DNA of 25,126 nucleotides from a virus: positions 1 to 25,126 of the IMG/VR virus record IMGVR_UViG_3300025666_000040. The stretch is one strand, 5' to 3'. This document shows positions 6,392 through 13,878 of this stretch, in pieces. A program made the translations under genes and the position numbers. The notes below the pieces were generated by a model. It worked only from the letters and a program-made list of their open reading frames with translations. It was not told the DNA's origin and did no database searches. Every line of letters starts with the position of its first letter. The stretch's first letter is position 1.

Positions 6392-6577
6392 GTGGAATCT
6401 AAAATCTTTGAGCAGACTTTCGATATGGATTTAATCCACAAACATATAGTTCGATCAATCACAGCTAAACGGAATAAGGATATCCTGTCTGCAATCACAG
6501 CAAAGCGGTCATTCCAAGGAATGGCGGGATTGGCGGTCTTATACCCTAGTGTGGTAGATTGGATGTATCGAAGTTAA
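6392..6577 (+). CDS. Doubtful small ORF (61 aa)
   Basis: An open frame with a GTG start at 6392 or an ATG at 6425. Neither has a good Shine-Dalgarno sequence. The product has a repeated SITAKR / AITAKR word and a helical, basic middle, ending in a hydrophobic patch (GMAGLAVLYP). I do not recognise it. It sits alone between the structured region and the leftward HTH gene. The codon use looks compatible with coding but the support is weak. Confidence 0.35.
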   Translation: MESKIFEQTFDMDLIHKHIVRSITAKRNKDILSAITAKRSFQGMAGLAVLYPSVVDWMYRS

Positions 6578-6758
6578 AAGACAGCCCTGTGTGCCTTCTA
6601 GGCGATTGTTCGGGCTATCTTGAGATTATATGTCGGTGGTACTTTACCCTAATATCTTAAATATTACTTTTAAGGCGATAAAAAAGCATTCGACTATTAA
6701 ATCCCGTTCGAGGAAAAAGAAGAACAAAGTCAGGAGAGCATACCACTCTCGCTGGTTA
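6578..6758. other. Spacer between the rightward and leftward genes
   Basis: No convincing gene. An imperfect hairpin is visible at 6578-6621 (AAGA-C-AGCCC with GGGCT-A-TCTT, plus an inner TGCCT/AGGCG hairpin) directly after the stop of the doubtful ORF. A 69-aa ORF at 6630-6839 runs into the convergent gene on the other strand, has no ribosome binding site, and is not accepted. On the minus strand a 5-bp stem (GAGAG/CTCTC, 6733-6749) followed after a few bases by a T-rich run could be a weak terminator for the leftward gene. Confidence 0.4.
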
Positions 6759-7268
6759 TTATGTATCGGTGACTTCTGCCTCGATGATTTTTTCATCCTT
6801 CAAGTTGGCCAGCTCGGCTCGGATCTCATCGAGGGATAGAGATTTCTTTACCTCAATGACTTGAGTCGGCTCACCTTCGTACTGGCGATGCTTGTCGATT
6901 AGGATGCCAGTAGCGATTGGTAGGACTCCATTTGGTATCTCATCGTTGTCCAGCTTCTCAATCATCTTTTCGACTGCCAGCTGTGAAGCATGGCCTATCA
7001 ATCCCCTCATTACTTTCTTCGATGATTCGATCACCTCTTTCTCTCGGGACCGAACTACAGCGATAGTATTGTGGTTTACCTTCAGCTCTTTCTTGATTCG
7101 GCTAACCGGTGTACCGTCAGATAACATCTGCACCACTTTTGCGTAGTCACCTGGTCTCTTATCGTAAAGCCCTTGAGCCGTATAAACTGCCGGGCAAGTC
7201 TTCTCAACTGTCAAGTTAGCTGGAAGGTTATCAGCTTCTATCGTTATCCTCTTTTTTTCGGTCGGCAT
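6759..7268 (-). CDS. HTH protein, possible terminase small subunit or regulator (only leftward gene)
   Basis: A 169-aa protein, read from the ATG at 7268; a TTG start at 7325 would add 19 residues but is less convincing. At about residues 40-75 it has a helix-turn-helix (YAKVVQMLSDGTPVSRIKKE, then LKVNHNTIAVVRSRE). Helical segments follow, with a GILIDKHRQYEGEPTQ stretch. From memory, HTH proteins with such an 'I-DK---GEP' segment occur next to terminase genes and are often called small terminase or DNA-binding proteins. The C-terminus (SLDEIRAELANL) is probably coiled. It diverges from the large terminase gene and has a perfect 7-bp dyad 18 bp before its start, which would suit autoregulation. 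Whether it packages DNA or represses transcription cannot be settled from sequence. Confidence 0.8.
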   Translation of the reverse strand: MPTEKKRITIEADNLPANLTVEKTCPAVYTAQGLYDKRPGDYAKVVQMLSDGTPVSRIKKELKVNHNTIAVVRSREKEVIESSKKVMRGLIGHASQLAVEKMIEKLDNDEIPNGVLPIATGILIDKHRQYEGEPTQVIEVKKSLSLDEIRAELANLKDEKIIEAEVTDT

Positions 7269-7285
7269 TTCTATCGGTGTAGGCA

Positions 7286-7305
7286 ATTGAGAATGTAATC
7301 TCAAT
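7286..7305. promoter_or_regulatory. Perfect dyad upstream of the leftward HTH gene (candidate operator)
   Basis: ATTGAGA-ATGTAA-TCTCAAT is a perfect 7-bp inverted repeat with a 6-bp spacer. It ends 17 bp before the ATG of the leftward HTH gene. The size and symmetry fit a dimeric HTH operator, and the neighbour gene supplies an obvious candidate ligand. A hairpin in the mRNA leader is the alternative. Confidence 0.45.
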
Positions 7306-7410
7306 AAGGATATTGGCAAGGACAATTAGACATAAAACATATTGTGCGGTTAGGCTTTTACTGATAGTCAACGACTTATGAAAATCTATATGCGATTTCT
7401 GACTTTGATA

Positions 7411-7424
7411 GGGGGGGAGGGGGG
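7411..7424 (+). other. G-run (G7-A-G6) in the divergent intergenic region
   Basis: Seven G, one A and six G in a row lie 103 bp before the large terminase ATG, in otherwise average sequence. The run could form a G-quadruplex or tight DNA structure, or be part of a packaging or regulatory site. Homopolymer miscount in the assembly is also possible. Confidence 0.7.
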
Positions 7425-7502
7425 TCGGATTTCGCGGCCCGCCGATCACCGAGACCGATTGTAGCCCATAAAAAAATTTTCACTAATTGCGGCCAATCGT
7501 GC

Positions 7503-7518
7503 TGATAATCTGTTATCA
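7503..7518. promoter_or_regulatory. Dyad directly upstream of the large terminase gene
   Basis: TGATAA-TCTG-TTATCA is a 6-bp perfect inverted repeat ending 8 bp before the ATG at 7527, where a Shine-Dalgarno sequence would normally lie and none is visible. It may be an operator or a translational control hairpin for late gene expression. Short AT-rich dyads also occur by chance. Confidence 0.35.
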
Positions 7519-7526
7519 TTAAGCCA

Positions 7527-9131
7527 ATGCCTCTCACCTGGACACCGCACCCCGCCTTACCGCCTCTGACAAAATCGGAGATGCTGTCCATGAGTCCCGA
7601 GTCAATCCTCGCATATTATGAGACTAGAGAAGAAGCAATCGCACAAGAGAAAGACGATCCATACCGGCATGGCTTTGAACTGGATACTTGGAAGCGGGCA
7701 GATGATCAGCTAAAGACCCACTCCGAAATCCTCGTTATGGGCGGAAATCGTGCGGGTAAGAGTTTTTGGGCGGCCAAGCGGGTAGTTCAATGCCTCGTAG
7801 AGAACCCTGGCACTATTGTTTGGTGCTTAACCGAGACAGCGGCTAATTCGATACAATTCCAACAGAAATTAATTTTTGATGCTCTTCCAAAAGAACTTAA
7901 GTCGTTGGGTAGAGGTAAGATAGGATACATAGTCCACAGTTTAAAAAATGGATTTACGGGGGCGAAATTCACTCTGCCTAATGCGAGTCAATGTATATTT
8001 AGATACTGGGCTCAGGACATTTCGACAATTGAAGGAGGAGAGATCGGCTCACCGCAAGATCCAGTCAATGGAACACATAATATCGGCTATTGGGCAGATG
8101 AACTCGTACCTATGTCATGGGTAAACACACTTCGATTTCGGACCGTGACCCGCAATTCCAAGGGAATTATCAGCTTCACCGCCGTTGACGGATGGAACAG
8201 CGTAGTCAAATCGATGCTCACCGGTGCCCGCACCATAGAATCAACGAAGGCGGATCTCCTAAACGGCGAAGAAGTACCTCTCGTTCAACAGCCCATCCGC
8301 AAAGCCAGTTCAGTGGTTTATTTCCACACAGCGGCGAACCCCTTTGGCGGATGGGAAGCAATGAAGAATCAGTTAGAGGGTGAGAAGCGTGAAACTATCC
8401 TTTGCCGGGCTTATGGAGTGCCTGTGCGCCAATCGAGAGCCATTTTCCCTAATCTGACAGACAAGAACTTCTGCACCCCCGACAAGCTCCCCGATTTCAA
8501 AGAAGCCAATTGGGTAATGTCGATTGATCCGGCGGGAGCAAAGCCGTGGACAATGGTCCTCTTTGCCATCGATCCACATGGAGTCGCATGGGCGGTTAAA
8601 GAATTTCCTGATTTCGATACATGGGGCGGTTGGATTGACTTAACCAAAGACAAGCTAAGTGCTGGCGAGGCCGCCCAACCGAACGGGTACGGCCTCAAGG
8701 ATTATGCCGATGAGATTAGGAGAATGGAGAAGATGTGCGGGGATAGTGAGGTCATCCGCATAATCGACCCGAGGTTGGGAGCGGCGAGCTATCAGAAAGC
8801 GGAAGGCAGTTCCAACATTATCGATGATTTATCGGATGAAGACATTATCGTTCAGCCGGCAGAAGCGTTAGACATCGAAACAGGATTACAGGCGATTAAT
8901 AATCTCTTAGCATGGGATCGGGAAAAACCGATGGATTTGGATAATAAGCCTAAATTGATGTTTTCGGACGAATGTCAAAATCTCATAAGTTGTCTGCAAG
9001 CATACACTCCCGGCGGTTCGCTTAAAGCGCCCGAAAAAGACTTCCCTGACTGTGCAAGATATTTTGCAGTGGGGAACTTCGAGTATTTCGGCAAGGAGGA
9101 ATTAATTTCAACAGGCGGAGGAGGATATTAA
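7527..9131 (+). CDS. terL: Terminase large subunit
   Basis: This is the DNA packaging motor and nuclease acting at the portal. The 534-aa protein has an ATPase domain with Walker A GGNRAGKS (residues 72-79) and Walker B IGYWADEL (D191, E192). The C-terminal RNase H-like nuclease has acidic residues at VMSIDPAG (D334), IRIIDPRLG (D414) and DFPDCARYFAVG (D508), the usual three-site pattern. Length is normal for TerL. The first ATG at 7527 lacks a Shine-Dalgarno sequence; a second ATG at 7581 has CGGAG directly before it and could be the true start. It opens the head operon and is followed two bases later by a small HTH protein. Confidence 0.95.
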   Translation: MPLTWTPHPALPPLTKSEMLSMSPESILAYYETREEAIAQEKDDPYRHGFELDTWKRADDQLKTHSEILVMGGNRAGKSFWAAKRVVQCLVENPGTIVWCLTETAANSIQFQQKLIFDALPKELKSLGRGKIGYIVHSLKNGFTGAKFTLPNASQCIFRYWAQDISTIEGGEIGSPQDPVNGTHNIGYWADELVPMSWVNTLRFRTVTRNSKGIISFTAVDGWNSVVKSMLTGARTIESTKADLLNGEEVPLVQQPIRKASSVVYFHTAANPFGGWEAMKNQLEGEKRETILCRAYGVPVRQSRAIFPNLTDKNFCTPDKLPDFKEANWVMSIDPAGAKPWTMVLFAIDPHGVAWAVKEFPDFDTWGGWIDLTKDKLSAGEAAQPNGYGLKDYADEIRRMEKMCGDSEVIRIIDPRLGAASYQKAEGSSNIIDDLSDEDIIVQPAEALDIETGLQAINNLLAWDREKPMDLDNKPKLMFSDECQNLISCLQAYTPGGSLKAPEKDFPDCARYFAVGNFEYFGKEELISTGGGGY

Positions 9132-9133
9132 TT

Positions 9134-9490
9134 ATGGGAGTAACTAAGAAATGGAGTGCGATGCAGAGGGACCAGGTGGTCATTTTGCGAAAAACTGGGT
9201 TGAGTTGGCCAAAGGTGAGCAAAGGAGCGGGAATCCCTCGTTCCAGTTGTCAGAAAATTTGGGCGGAGGACTCGGACGGTGAAGTGGAACTGCCCAAACC
9301 ACCGGCAAATCAGATAGAAAAAGCACGGGTTCTCAAGCTCGTTCCAAACCCGAGGCTTATGCTCATTTACTTTGAAGATCGGGAAGGGGTTGCAAGGTGC
9401 GTAAAGCGGCCCGAGCAGAATCACCCTGTTAAATCGGAAGTATATGTCAAAAAGGTCGAAGGAGACGATGATTTGTATCGAATCGCATGA
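9134..9490 (+). CDS. Small HTH (homeodomain-like) protein, possible packaging or regulatory factor
   Basis: A 118-aa protein with an N-terminal helix-turn-helix, residues about 9-43 (MQRDQVVILRKTGLSWPKVS, then KGAGIPRSSCQKIW), of the kind in transposase-like and Trf-like HTH proteins. The rest is basic with beta-like strands. It has a strong ribosome binding site (GGAGGAGGA upstream of ATG 9134). Its place directly after the large terminase makes it an alternative candidate for the small terminase subunit, in competition with the leftward HTH gene at 6759-7268. I do not recognise the C-terminal half. Confidence 0.78.
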   Translation: MGVTKKWSAMQRDQVVILRKTGLSWPKVSKGAGIPRSSCQKIWAEDSDGEVELPKPPANQIEKARVLKLVPNPRLMLIYFEDREGVARCVKRPEQNHPVKSEVYVKKVEGDDDLYRIA

Positions 9491-9716
9491 GCGACAGGAG
9501 AAACGAATCGATGCCATGTTACAGGAAATGGTGGTGGAGGAGGGCTTGGCGGCATTTGAGGCGGGCAGAAACCCCAGCAATTTCACCTTAAAAGAAATTA
9601 GCGAATTTATCGGAGTGCCTCTTGTCACAGTCCATCGGGTTGAAAAGGACGCACTGAAAAAACTTAAAAAAATAATGTTAGAATTGGAGATCAAAAATGG
9701 AAATACAGGAATTTAG
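9468..9716 (+). CDS. Second small sigma-region-4-like HTH protein
   Basis: An 82-aa protein read from the ATG at 9468, which has GAAGGAG close upstream; an in-frame ATG at 9444 would add eight residues. The C-terminal part, TLKEISEFIGVPLVTVHRVE followed by KDALKKLKKI, shows the sigma region 4 pattern (LKEI, G-P turn, V-RVEK-AL-KL). The N-terminal half is acidic and helical. It overlaps the previous gene by 23 bases and the portal gene by 20 bases. It probably binds DNA or RNA polymerase. It could regulate late transcription, or it may be a small packaging protein; both are inference. Confidence 0.78.
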   Translation: MICIESHERQEKRIDAMLQEMVVEEGLAAFEAGRNPSNFTLKEISEFIGVPLVTVHRVEKDALKKLKKIMLELEIKNGNTGI

Positions 9717-11769
9717 CGAAAAAGGGCCGGCTGTCGATGCCATCAAAAAGGAGTTTGACGATGCAAAGTCGAATTTATCCTTTTGGATGGATAAAGCCGA
9801 GCAAGGTAGGGAATGTCGATTTAACGAATGGGCGGGCAAGGATGAAAGCGGAAAGAAGAACGGACCGGAAGCATTTCCTTGGAATGGAGCCAGTGATCTC
9901 GAAGCAAATCTTATTAATCCATTAATTGATGGCGATGTAGCCCTCCTTTCTCAATCGTTATCACAGGCCAACCTGGTAGCCGCTCCCGTGGAAAGTGGAG
10001 ACATTGGCAGTGCAAAGATGGTAAGCGAGTTTTTGAAGTGGCGGATGAACTCAATGACGGAACTTCCTCGGGAGGCCGCCATCGGAGCAAACTATTTATT
10101 ACAGAACGGTATCACTTTTTTCGGCACTTACTGGAAGCGGGAAACCACTCGAGTGTTTAAGGACATCAGCCTCGAAGAGATTGCCCAAATGAGTCCCGAA
10201 CTGGCAATGGCGATCCAAGATCCCGAGATGAAAGAGGGAGTCGAAGAAATGCTATTCCCGCTATTCCCTAATCTGAAAAAGCGAAGAGTTCGTAAAATGA
10301 TCAATGAACTTCGCAGTAAAGGAGTATCAAAAGTCCCGACTGAGAAAGCGGTAGTAAACAGACCGGCAATTAAAGCGTATGAACTCGGCAGAGAAATAAT
10401 CATCGACTCGAATGTAATTGATTTAGAATCGGCCAGAAGCATTCACTGCATCCATTATTACAGCCCCGAAGCATTAATGCAAAAGGTCAGTGAGGGATGG
10501 GATAAAAAGTGGATCGAAGAAGTCCTTGAGAACTCAAAAGGCTTTTATGCGGACGAAAGTTATTCGACTGATTTAATGTCTTACGACTCCGGCAACTTTT
10601 ACGGCACACAGAATTACGAGGGCATGGTTCGGGTAATTACAACTTATCGTAAGGAACTCGATGAGGATGATGTACCGATTTGCACGATTACTTGCTGGGC
10701 GGATGAAGCGGAAGGTCATGGGTTTCATAGTCCGATGGAATATGACGAAGGTCGTTATCCCTTTGTCTGTATTACCCGAGAAAACCTCAATCACCGCCTA
10801 CTCGATTCCCGAGGTTACCCTGAGCTTTTAAAGTCTTATCAGCAAGCTGTCAAAACGGAGTTAGATAGTCGGCGCGACCGCGCCTCGATGAGCACAATGC
10901 CAGCCGCAGAATATGTCGTTGGCCGGAAGCCCGAACGGATCGGACCAGGTGCGCAGATTCCAGTTCGCAGAAGGGGAGAGTTTGGATTCGTAGAAATCCC
11001 CCGCTATTCACCGGCATCGATGGAGGTGGAGATGCAGTTAAGACAACTCGCCAATAAGATAACCGGTCGGGCAACATCCGCCGAAGACGCAGTTGAAGCA
11101 AACAGCATCCGCCAGCACTTGGTCAATCAGTGGCTTAACGGATTCAAACAGGTTCTTAATCGGGTATGGTGCTTGGATAGAACTTATGGCGGACCACAGA
11201 TTTGGTTTCGGGTTACCAATAATGAGCAAGGCGCTCAACTCATGCTTGATGAGACTGCGGAGGTTTATGATTTTAACATTACTTGGAACAGCATGAACCA
11301 GGACGAGGAAAAGGTTCTTCAGAAACTCGATACAGTGGGTAAATTAATGTCGCAGTACGACAGACAGGGTCAAGCTCGGTATGACATTTATCTTCGTAAA
11401 GTGCTTGAGGCTATTGATCCAAATCTTGCCGGTCAATTGATTGCCCCCGCGGAAGAGGCAACGGACAAAGAGATCAAGGAAACTTCTGCCGATATTGCTA
11501 AGATATTCTCGGGACAAGTGGTTAATGCACCACAGCAAGGGGTTAATTCCCAGCTTCGTCTGCAAGTTCTCCAGCAATACTTGCAAGGTACTCCCGAAGT
11601 GCCAGCGACCGATGTTCAAAATCGTATGCAAGAGGACGAAAACTTTGCCAAGAGACTTCAGACATATGCGGGTCAGCTTGAACAAATGGAAGCACAGAAT
11701 CGCAACGCACTAATTGGCCAGCTTGGGACTGCTCCCGGTAATGTACCAGGTACATCGATGGCCGCTTAA
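9697..11769 (+). CDS. Portal protein (head-tail connector, podovirus type)
   Basis: The portal forms the dodecameric ring at the unique capsid vertex through which DNA is packaged and ejected. It is 690 aa, the size of large P22-like portals. Features are an N-terminal FPWNGASDLEANLINPLIDG stretch at about residues 60-79, similar to the conserved W-GASD segment of such portals, a helical central part with KTELDSRRDRAS, and a long C-terminal Gln-rich helix (about 560-690, QQYLQG, AGQLEQMEAQNR) that suits a barrel. It has a good ribosome binding site (GGAG before ATG 9697). Its position between terminase and scaffold/capsid genes supports the call. No catalytic motif is expected. Confidence 0.9.
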   Translation: MEIQEFSEKGPAVDAIKKEFDDAKSNLSFWMDKAEQGRECRFNEWAGKDESGKKNGPEAFPWNGASDLEANLINPLIDGDVALLSQSLSQANLVAAPVESGDIGSAKMVSEFLKWRMNSMTELPREAAIGANYLLQNGITFFGTYWKRETTRVFKDISLEEIAQMSPELAMAIQDPEMKEGVEEMLFPLFPNLKKRRVRKMINELRSKGVSKVPTEKAVVNRPAIKAYELGREIIIDSNVIDLESARSIHCIHYYSPEALMQKVSEGWDKKWIEEVLENSKGFYADESYSTDLMSYDSGNFYGTQNYEGMVRVITTYRKELDEDDVPICTITCWADEAEGHGFHSPMEYDEGRYPFVCITRENLNHRLLDSRGYPELLKSYQQAVKTELDSRRDRASMSTMPAAEYVVGRKPERIGPGAQIPVRRRGEFGFVEIPRYSPASMEVEMQLRQLANKITGRATSAEDAVEANSIRQHLVNQWLNGFKQVLNRVWCLDRTYGGPQIWFRVTNNEQGAQLMLDETAEVYDFNITWNSMNQDEEKVLQKLDTVGKLMSQYDRQGQARYDIYLRKVLEAIDPNLAGQLIAPAEEATDKEIKETSADIAKIFSGQVVNAPQQGVNSQLRLQVLQQYLQGTPEVPATDVQNRMQEDENFAKRLQTYAGQLEQMEAQNRNALIGQLGTAPGNVPGTSMAA

Positions 11770-11784
11770 CTTAAAGGAAATATT

Positions 11785-11928
11785 ATGAGTTTATATAAAA
11801 ATATCGCCAAGAAGAAGGCACGAATTGCCGCCGGATCGAAGGAACGAATGAGAAAGCCTGGAGCAAAAGGTGCACCATCTGCCAGTGCGTTTAAAAAGGC
11901 GGCAAAAACTGCAAAAAAACGCAAATGA
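11785..11928 (+). CDS. Short basic conserved phage protein (47 aa)
   Basis: A 47-aa, very basic protein in the gap after the portal gene. AAAGGAAA precedes the ATG, and its TGA overlaps the next ATG (ATGA). The pattern LYKNIAKKKARIAAGSKERM then RKPGAKGAPSASAFKKAAKT matches, from memory, a widespread small protein in marine and other podovirus-like phages (LY-NI-KR-RI-AGS-E-MRKPG-KGAPT--FK-SAKTAK). Its function is unknown to me. The charge suggests DNA or RNA binding, or a structural role in the head. Both the clean signals and the remembered conservation support it as a real gene. Confidence 0.85.
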   Translation: MSLYKNIAKKKARIAAGSKERMRKPGAKGAPSASAFKKAAKTAKKRK

Positions 11929-12149
11929 CTTTAGCAGATGCGATTAACGGCCTAGGGGAACAGACCGAATGGCTAACAGTAAAATCATTTATCCTCGAAC
12001 AGAGGGATATGTGCTTAGTCGATTTTCAGGACTATACCCATGTCGATAATCCGCAAAAACTCGCCCGACTATCGGGTGAGATTGCTGGACTTACACGAAT
12101 AATTGAAAGCTTAGAAAATGCCGAAACTGACACCCCATCAGCAATTTAA
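11925..12149 (+). CDS. Hypothetical helical protein (74 aa)
   Basis: Linked to the short basic protein by an ATGA overlap. The product is helical and rather acidic, with SGEIAGLTRIIESLENAE near its end, which looks like a short coiled coil. I do not recognise it as more than a small phage head-module protein. Its 3' end overlaps the next gene by 32 bases. Tight packing between portal and scaffold suggests a head assembly accessory role, without direct proof. Confidence 0.72.
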   Translation: MTLADAINGLGEQTEWLTVKSFILEQRDMCLVDFQDYTHVDNPQKLARLSGEIAGLTRIIESLENAETDTPSAI

Positions 12150-12312
12150 AAACGAACATCGAGCCTTGCTAAATCGCTGGCTAGAAGAGAGTGATATCGA
12201 TGACCATGAGATGGCACAAATCGCCCTGACCGATGTTGAAGAATGGATGGACGAGGAAGTTGTTGATTTTGAGTGCGACATGAGCCTCGATGACGAAGAA
12301 CACGAAGCGTAA
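12118..12312 (+). CDS. Hypothetical acidic protein (64 aa)
   Basis: A small, strongly acidic protein (EWMDEEVVDFECDMSLDDEE near the C-terminus), entirely soluble. I do not recognise it. It starts at the ATG at 12118 inside the preceding gene and overlaps the following nuclease gene by 23 bases. Acidic phage peptides of this size can mimic DNA or inhibit nucleases, but there is no specific motif to claim that. It is kept because its frame is continuous with the overlapping-gene pattern of the operon. Confidence 0.62.
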   Translation: MPKLTPHQQFKNEHRALLNRWLEESDIDDHEMAQIALTDVEEWMDEEVVDFECDMSLDDEEHEA

Positions 12313-12721
12313 GGGCTACATTTACGAGCAGACTTTCTTCACTGAAGCGTTAAAGAATGGGTTGGAAGTTTTCATCCCACTAGGTGACCATTTACCAGTT
12401 GACTGTATCCTCGTAAATTCGGCGGGCAAAAATTTTAATGTCCAAATTAAGGGGTCTGAAAAGTCAAGCAAAGGGGAAAGAAAAAACGGGTGCAAACGGT
12501 ATCGATTTTCCACGACTACTGGGCGGGTAGTAAAGCAACCACTAGACTGCACAAAAGTCGATATAGTGGCAATATTTTGTGCCGACATAAACACCTGGTA
12601 TCTAATCCCATGTATGGCTCTCGATGGAGCATTAACAGTTGCGGTTTACCCGGACAACCCCGAGTCCAAAGCCAAGCACGAGAAATATCGGGAAGCGTGG
12701 GACTTATTTAAAACTTCCTGA
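12290..12721 (+). CDS. PD-(D/E)XK family nuclease-like protein
   Basis: A 143-aa protein with the layout of a small PD-(D/E)XK nuclease. An early KGYIYEQTFF helix holds E13, LPVDCILV gives D38, and NVQIKG gives Q52 and K54 (the D...QxK form of the active site). A later DIVAIFCADINTWYLIP strand pair is typical of the family whose members include group I intron endonuclease-like and DUF4365-like proteins. It could resolve branched DNA before packaging or cut host DNA. Its place in the head operon between acidic small proteins and the scaffold favours a role linked to packaging. Fold is likely; substrate is unknown. Confidence 0.75.
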   Translation: MTKNTKRKGYIYEQTFFTEALKNGLEVFIPLGDHLPVDCILVNSAGKNFNVQIKGSEKSSKGERKNGCKRYRFSTTTGRVVKQPLDCTKVDIVAIFCADINTWYLIPCMALDGALTVAVYPDNPESKAKHEKYREAWDLFKTS

Positions 12722-12816
12722 AAATTTTTATTGGCCCCCTGTCATAATCGGAAGTGGCGAACCATTTCGGTACGCAGAAAACGCAAGAGTGCGAACTTCC
12801 CAAACGCAGAGAAAAT

Positions 12817-13842
12817 ATGGCAGATACAGAAATTAGCGAGGCTCCGGCTACGACAGAAGCAGAAACAAACACGCAAAGCATTACGACCCTTGAGGAGTTA
12901 ACGGCATCGTTCGTTGACAAAGTTGAGGAGAGTGAAGCGAAAGAGGAATCTGAAGCGGAACCAAGTCCCGAGACTACTACCGCAGACGCAGAGACCGACC
13001 AGGATACAGATGTTCTTTTACAGTCTACCGAATCTGAGGAATCAGAAGAGGAAACGGAAGAGATAGCAGAAGAGGAGGAGTCCACTGAAGAATCGGGGGA
13101 CAATGAGCCGCAGTCTAAAGCTGTTGGTAAACTTCTGAAACAGGTGAACCGCTTGACCGCTCGCGCAAAAGCAGGAGATGAGCTTGCCGAAACACTAAAA
13201 TCAGAAATTGCATCATTAAAATCCACCCCTCAAAAGCAATCGGAATCCAGTCAGCCAGCTCTCGAAGAAGTCCAGGACTTTCAGTCATTGGAAACTCTTC
13301 GGAAGGAAGCTCTTGCCGCCAAGCGTTGGTCGCTCCAACACATCGGAAAAGATTTTATCGAAGTCGATGGGAAGGAATATGCCGATGAGGATATCAGAAA
13401 TATTCTCACCCAAGCAGAAGATTATCTAACGGAGAAAATACCCGAAAGGGCGCAATATCTCCAGGCATCCGCTCAGTGGCAACAGGATACGATCAATACT
13501 CACCCGTGGATTTCAGAAACAGTCGATACAGACCAAGCCGAAGAACGGAGATCCGTTTTAGGTCAGATAAAAAGTCAGTATGCCGACATTCTCAAATCCC
13601 TACCTAATGGCGATTTTGTAGCGGCAACACTCGTTCGAGGAGTTGAAGCGATTAAATCAGATCAGGCGGCCAAGTCGGCCAAACCGAAAGCCAAAAGGGT
13701 AGCCAAAGCACCTCCGACAACGATGGGCGATTCATCCCCACCGGTACAAACCTCAGCCACTAGGCAGACTGCAAATAAACAGAAAATTTTGGAGCGTAAA
13801 AATCTCTCGGTCAACGATCTCGCCGCATTTCTTGCGGACTAA
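12817..13842 (+). CDS. Scaffolding protein
   Basis: A 341-aa, strongly acidic protein directly before the major capsid gene, the usual place of the scaffold that guides procapsid assembly and leaves before maturation. The first 110 residues are low-complexity, rich in Glu, Ser and Thr. The middle has heptad-like helices (VGKLLKQVNRLTARAKAGDE). The C-terminus is basic then helical (KPKAKRVAKAPP, NDLAAFLAD), as expected for a capsid-binding end. The ATG at 12817 (MADTEIS) is preferred; the longer GTG start at 12754 gives a basic, unrelated leader. There is no protease motif, so this is not a fused prohead protease. Confidence 0.82.
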   Translation: MADTEISEAPATTEAETNTQSITTLEELTASFVDKVEESEAKEESEAEPSPETTTADAETDQDTDVLLQSTESEESEEETEEIAEEEESTEESGDNEPQSKAVGKLLKQVNRLTARAKAGDELAETLKSEIASLKSTPQKQSESSQPALEEVQDFQSLETLRKEALAAKRWSLQHIGKDFIEVDGKEYADEDIRNILTQAEDYLTEKIPERAQYLQASAQWQQDTINTHPWISETVDTDQAEERRSVLGQIKSQYADILKSLPNGDFVAATLVRGVEAIKSDQAAKSAKPKAKRVAKAPPTTMGDSSPPVQTSATRQTANKQKILERKNLSVNDLAAFLAD

Positions 13843-13878
13843 AAAAATTTAAAAATCTTAAAATAAGGAATATATAAA

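Noticed and set aside
6630-6839. 69-aa rightward ORF
   Set aside because: It has no ribosome binding site and its 3' part overlaps antisense to the well supported leftward HTH gene; the product is low-complexity and basic.
7306-7380. Leftward promoter with TTGACT before the HTH gene
   Set aside because: A -35-like TTGACT occurs on the minus strand, but AT-rich -10 candidates lie at poor spacing (more than 20 bp).
9128-9694. 188-aa leftward ORF opposite the two small HTH genes
   Set aside because: The rightward genes have ribosome binding sites and HTH motifs; the leftward product is Ser/Phe-rich without motifs.
12722-12816. Promoter before the scaffold gene (CATAAT at about 12743)
   Set aside because: A -10-like word is present but no -35 element lies at suitable spacing, so it is not reported as a feature.
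12708-13226. 172-aa Ser-rich leftward ORF
   Set aside because: It is the antisense shadow of the acidic, Glu/Ser-rich scaffold start; Ser/Val-rich antisense ORFs arise from GAA/GAG/TCT-type codon bias.
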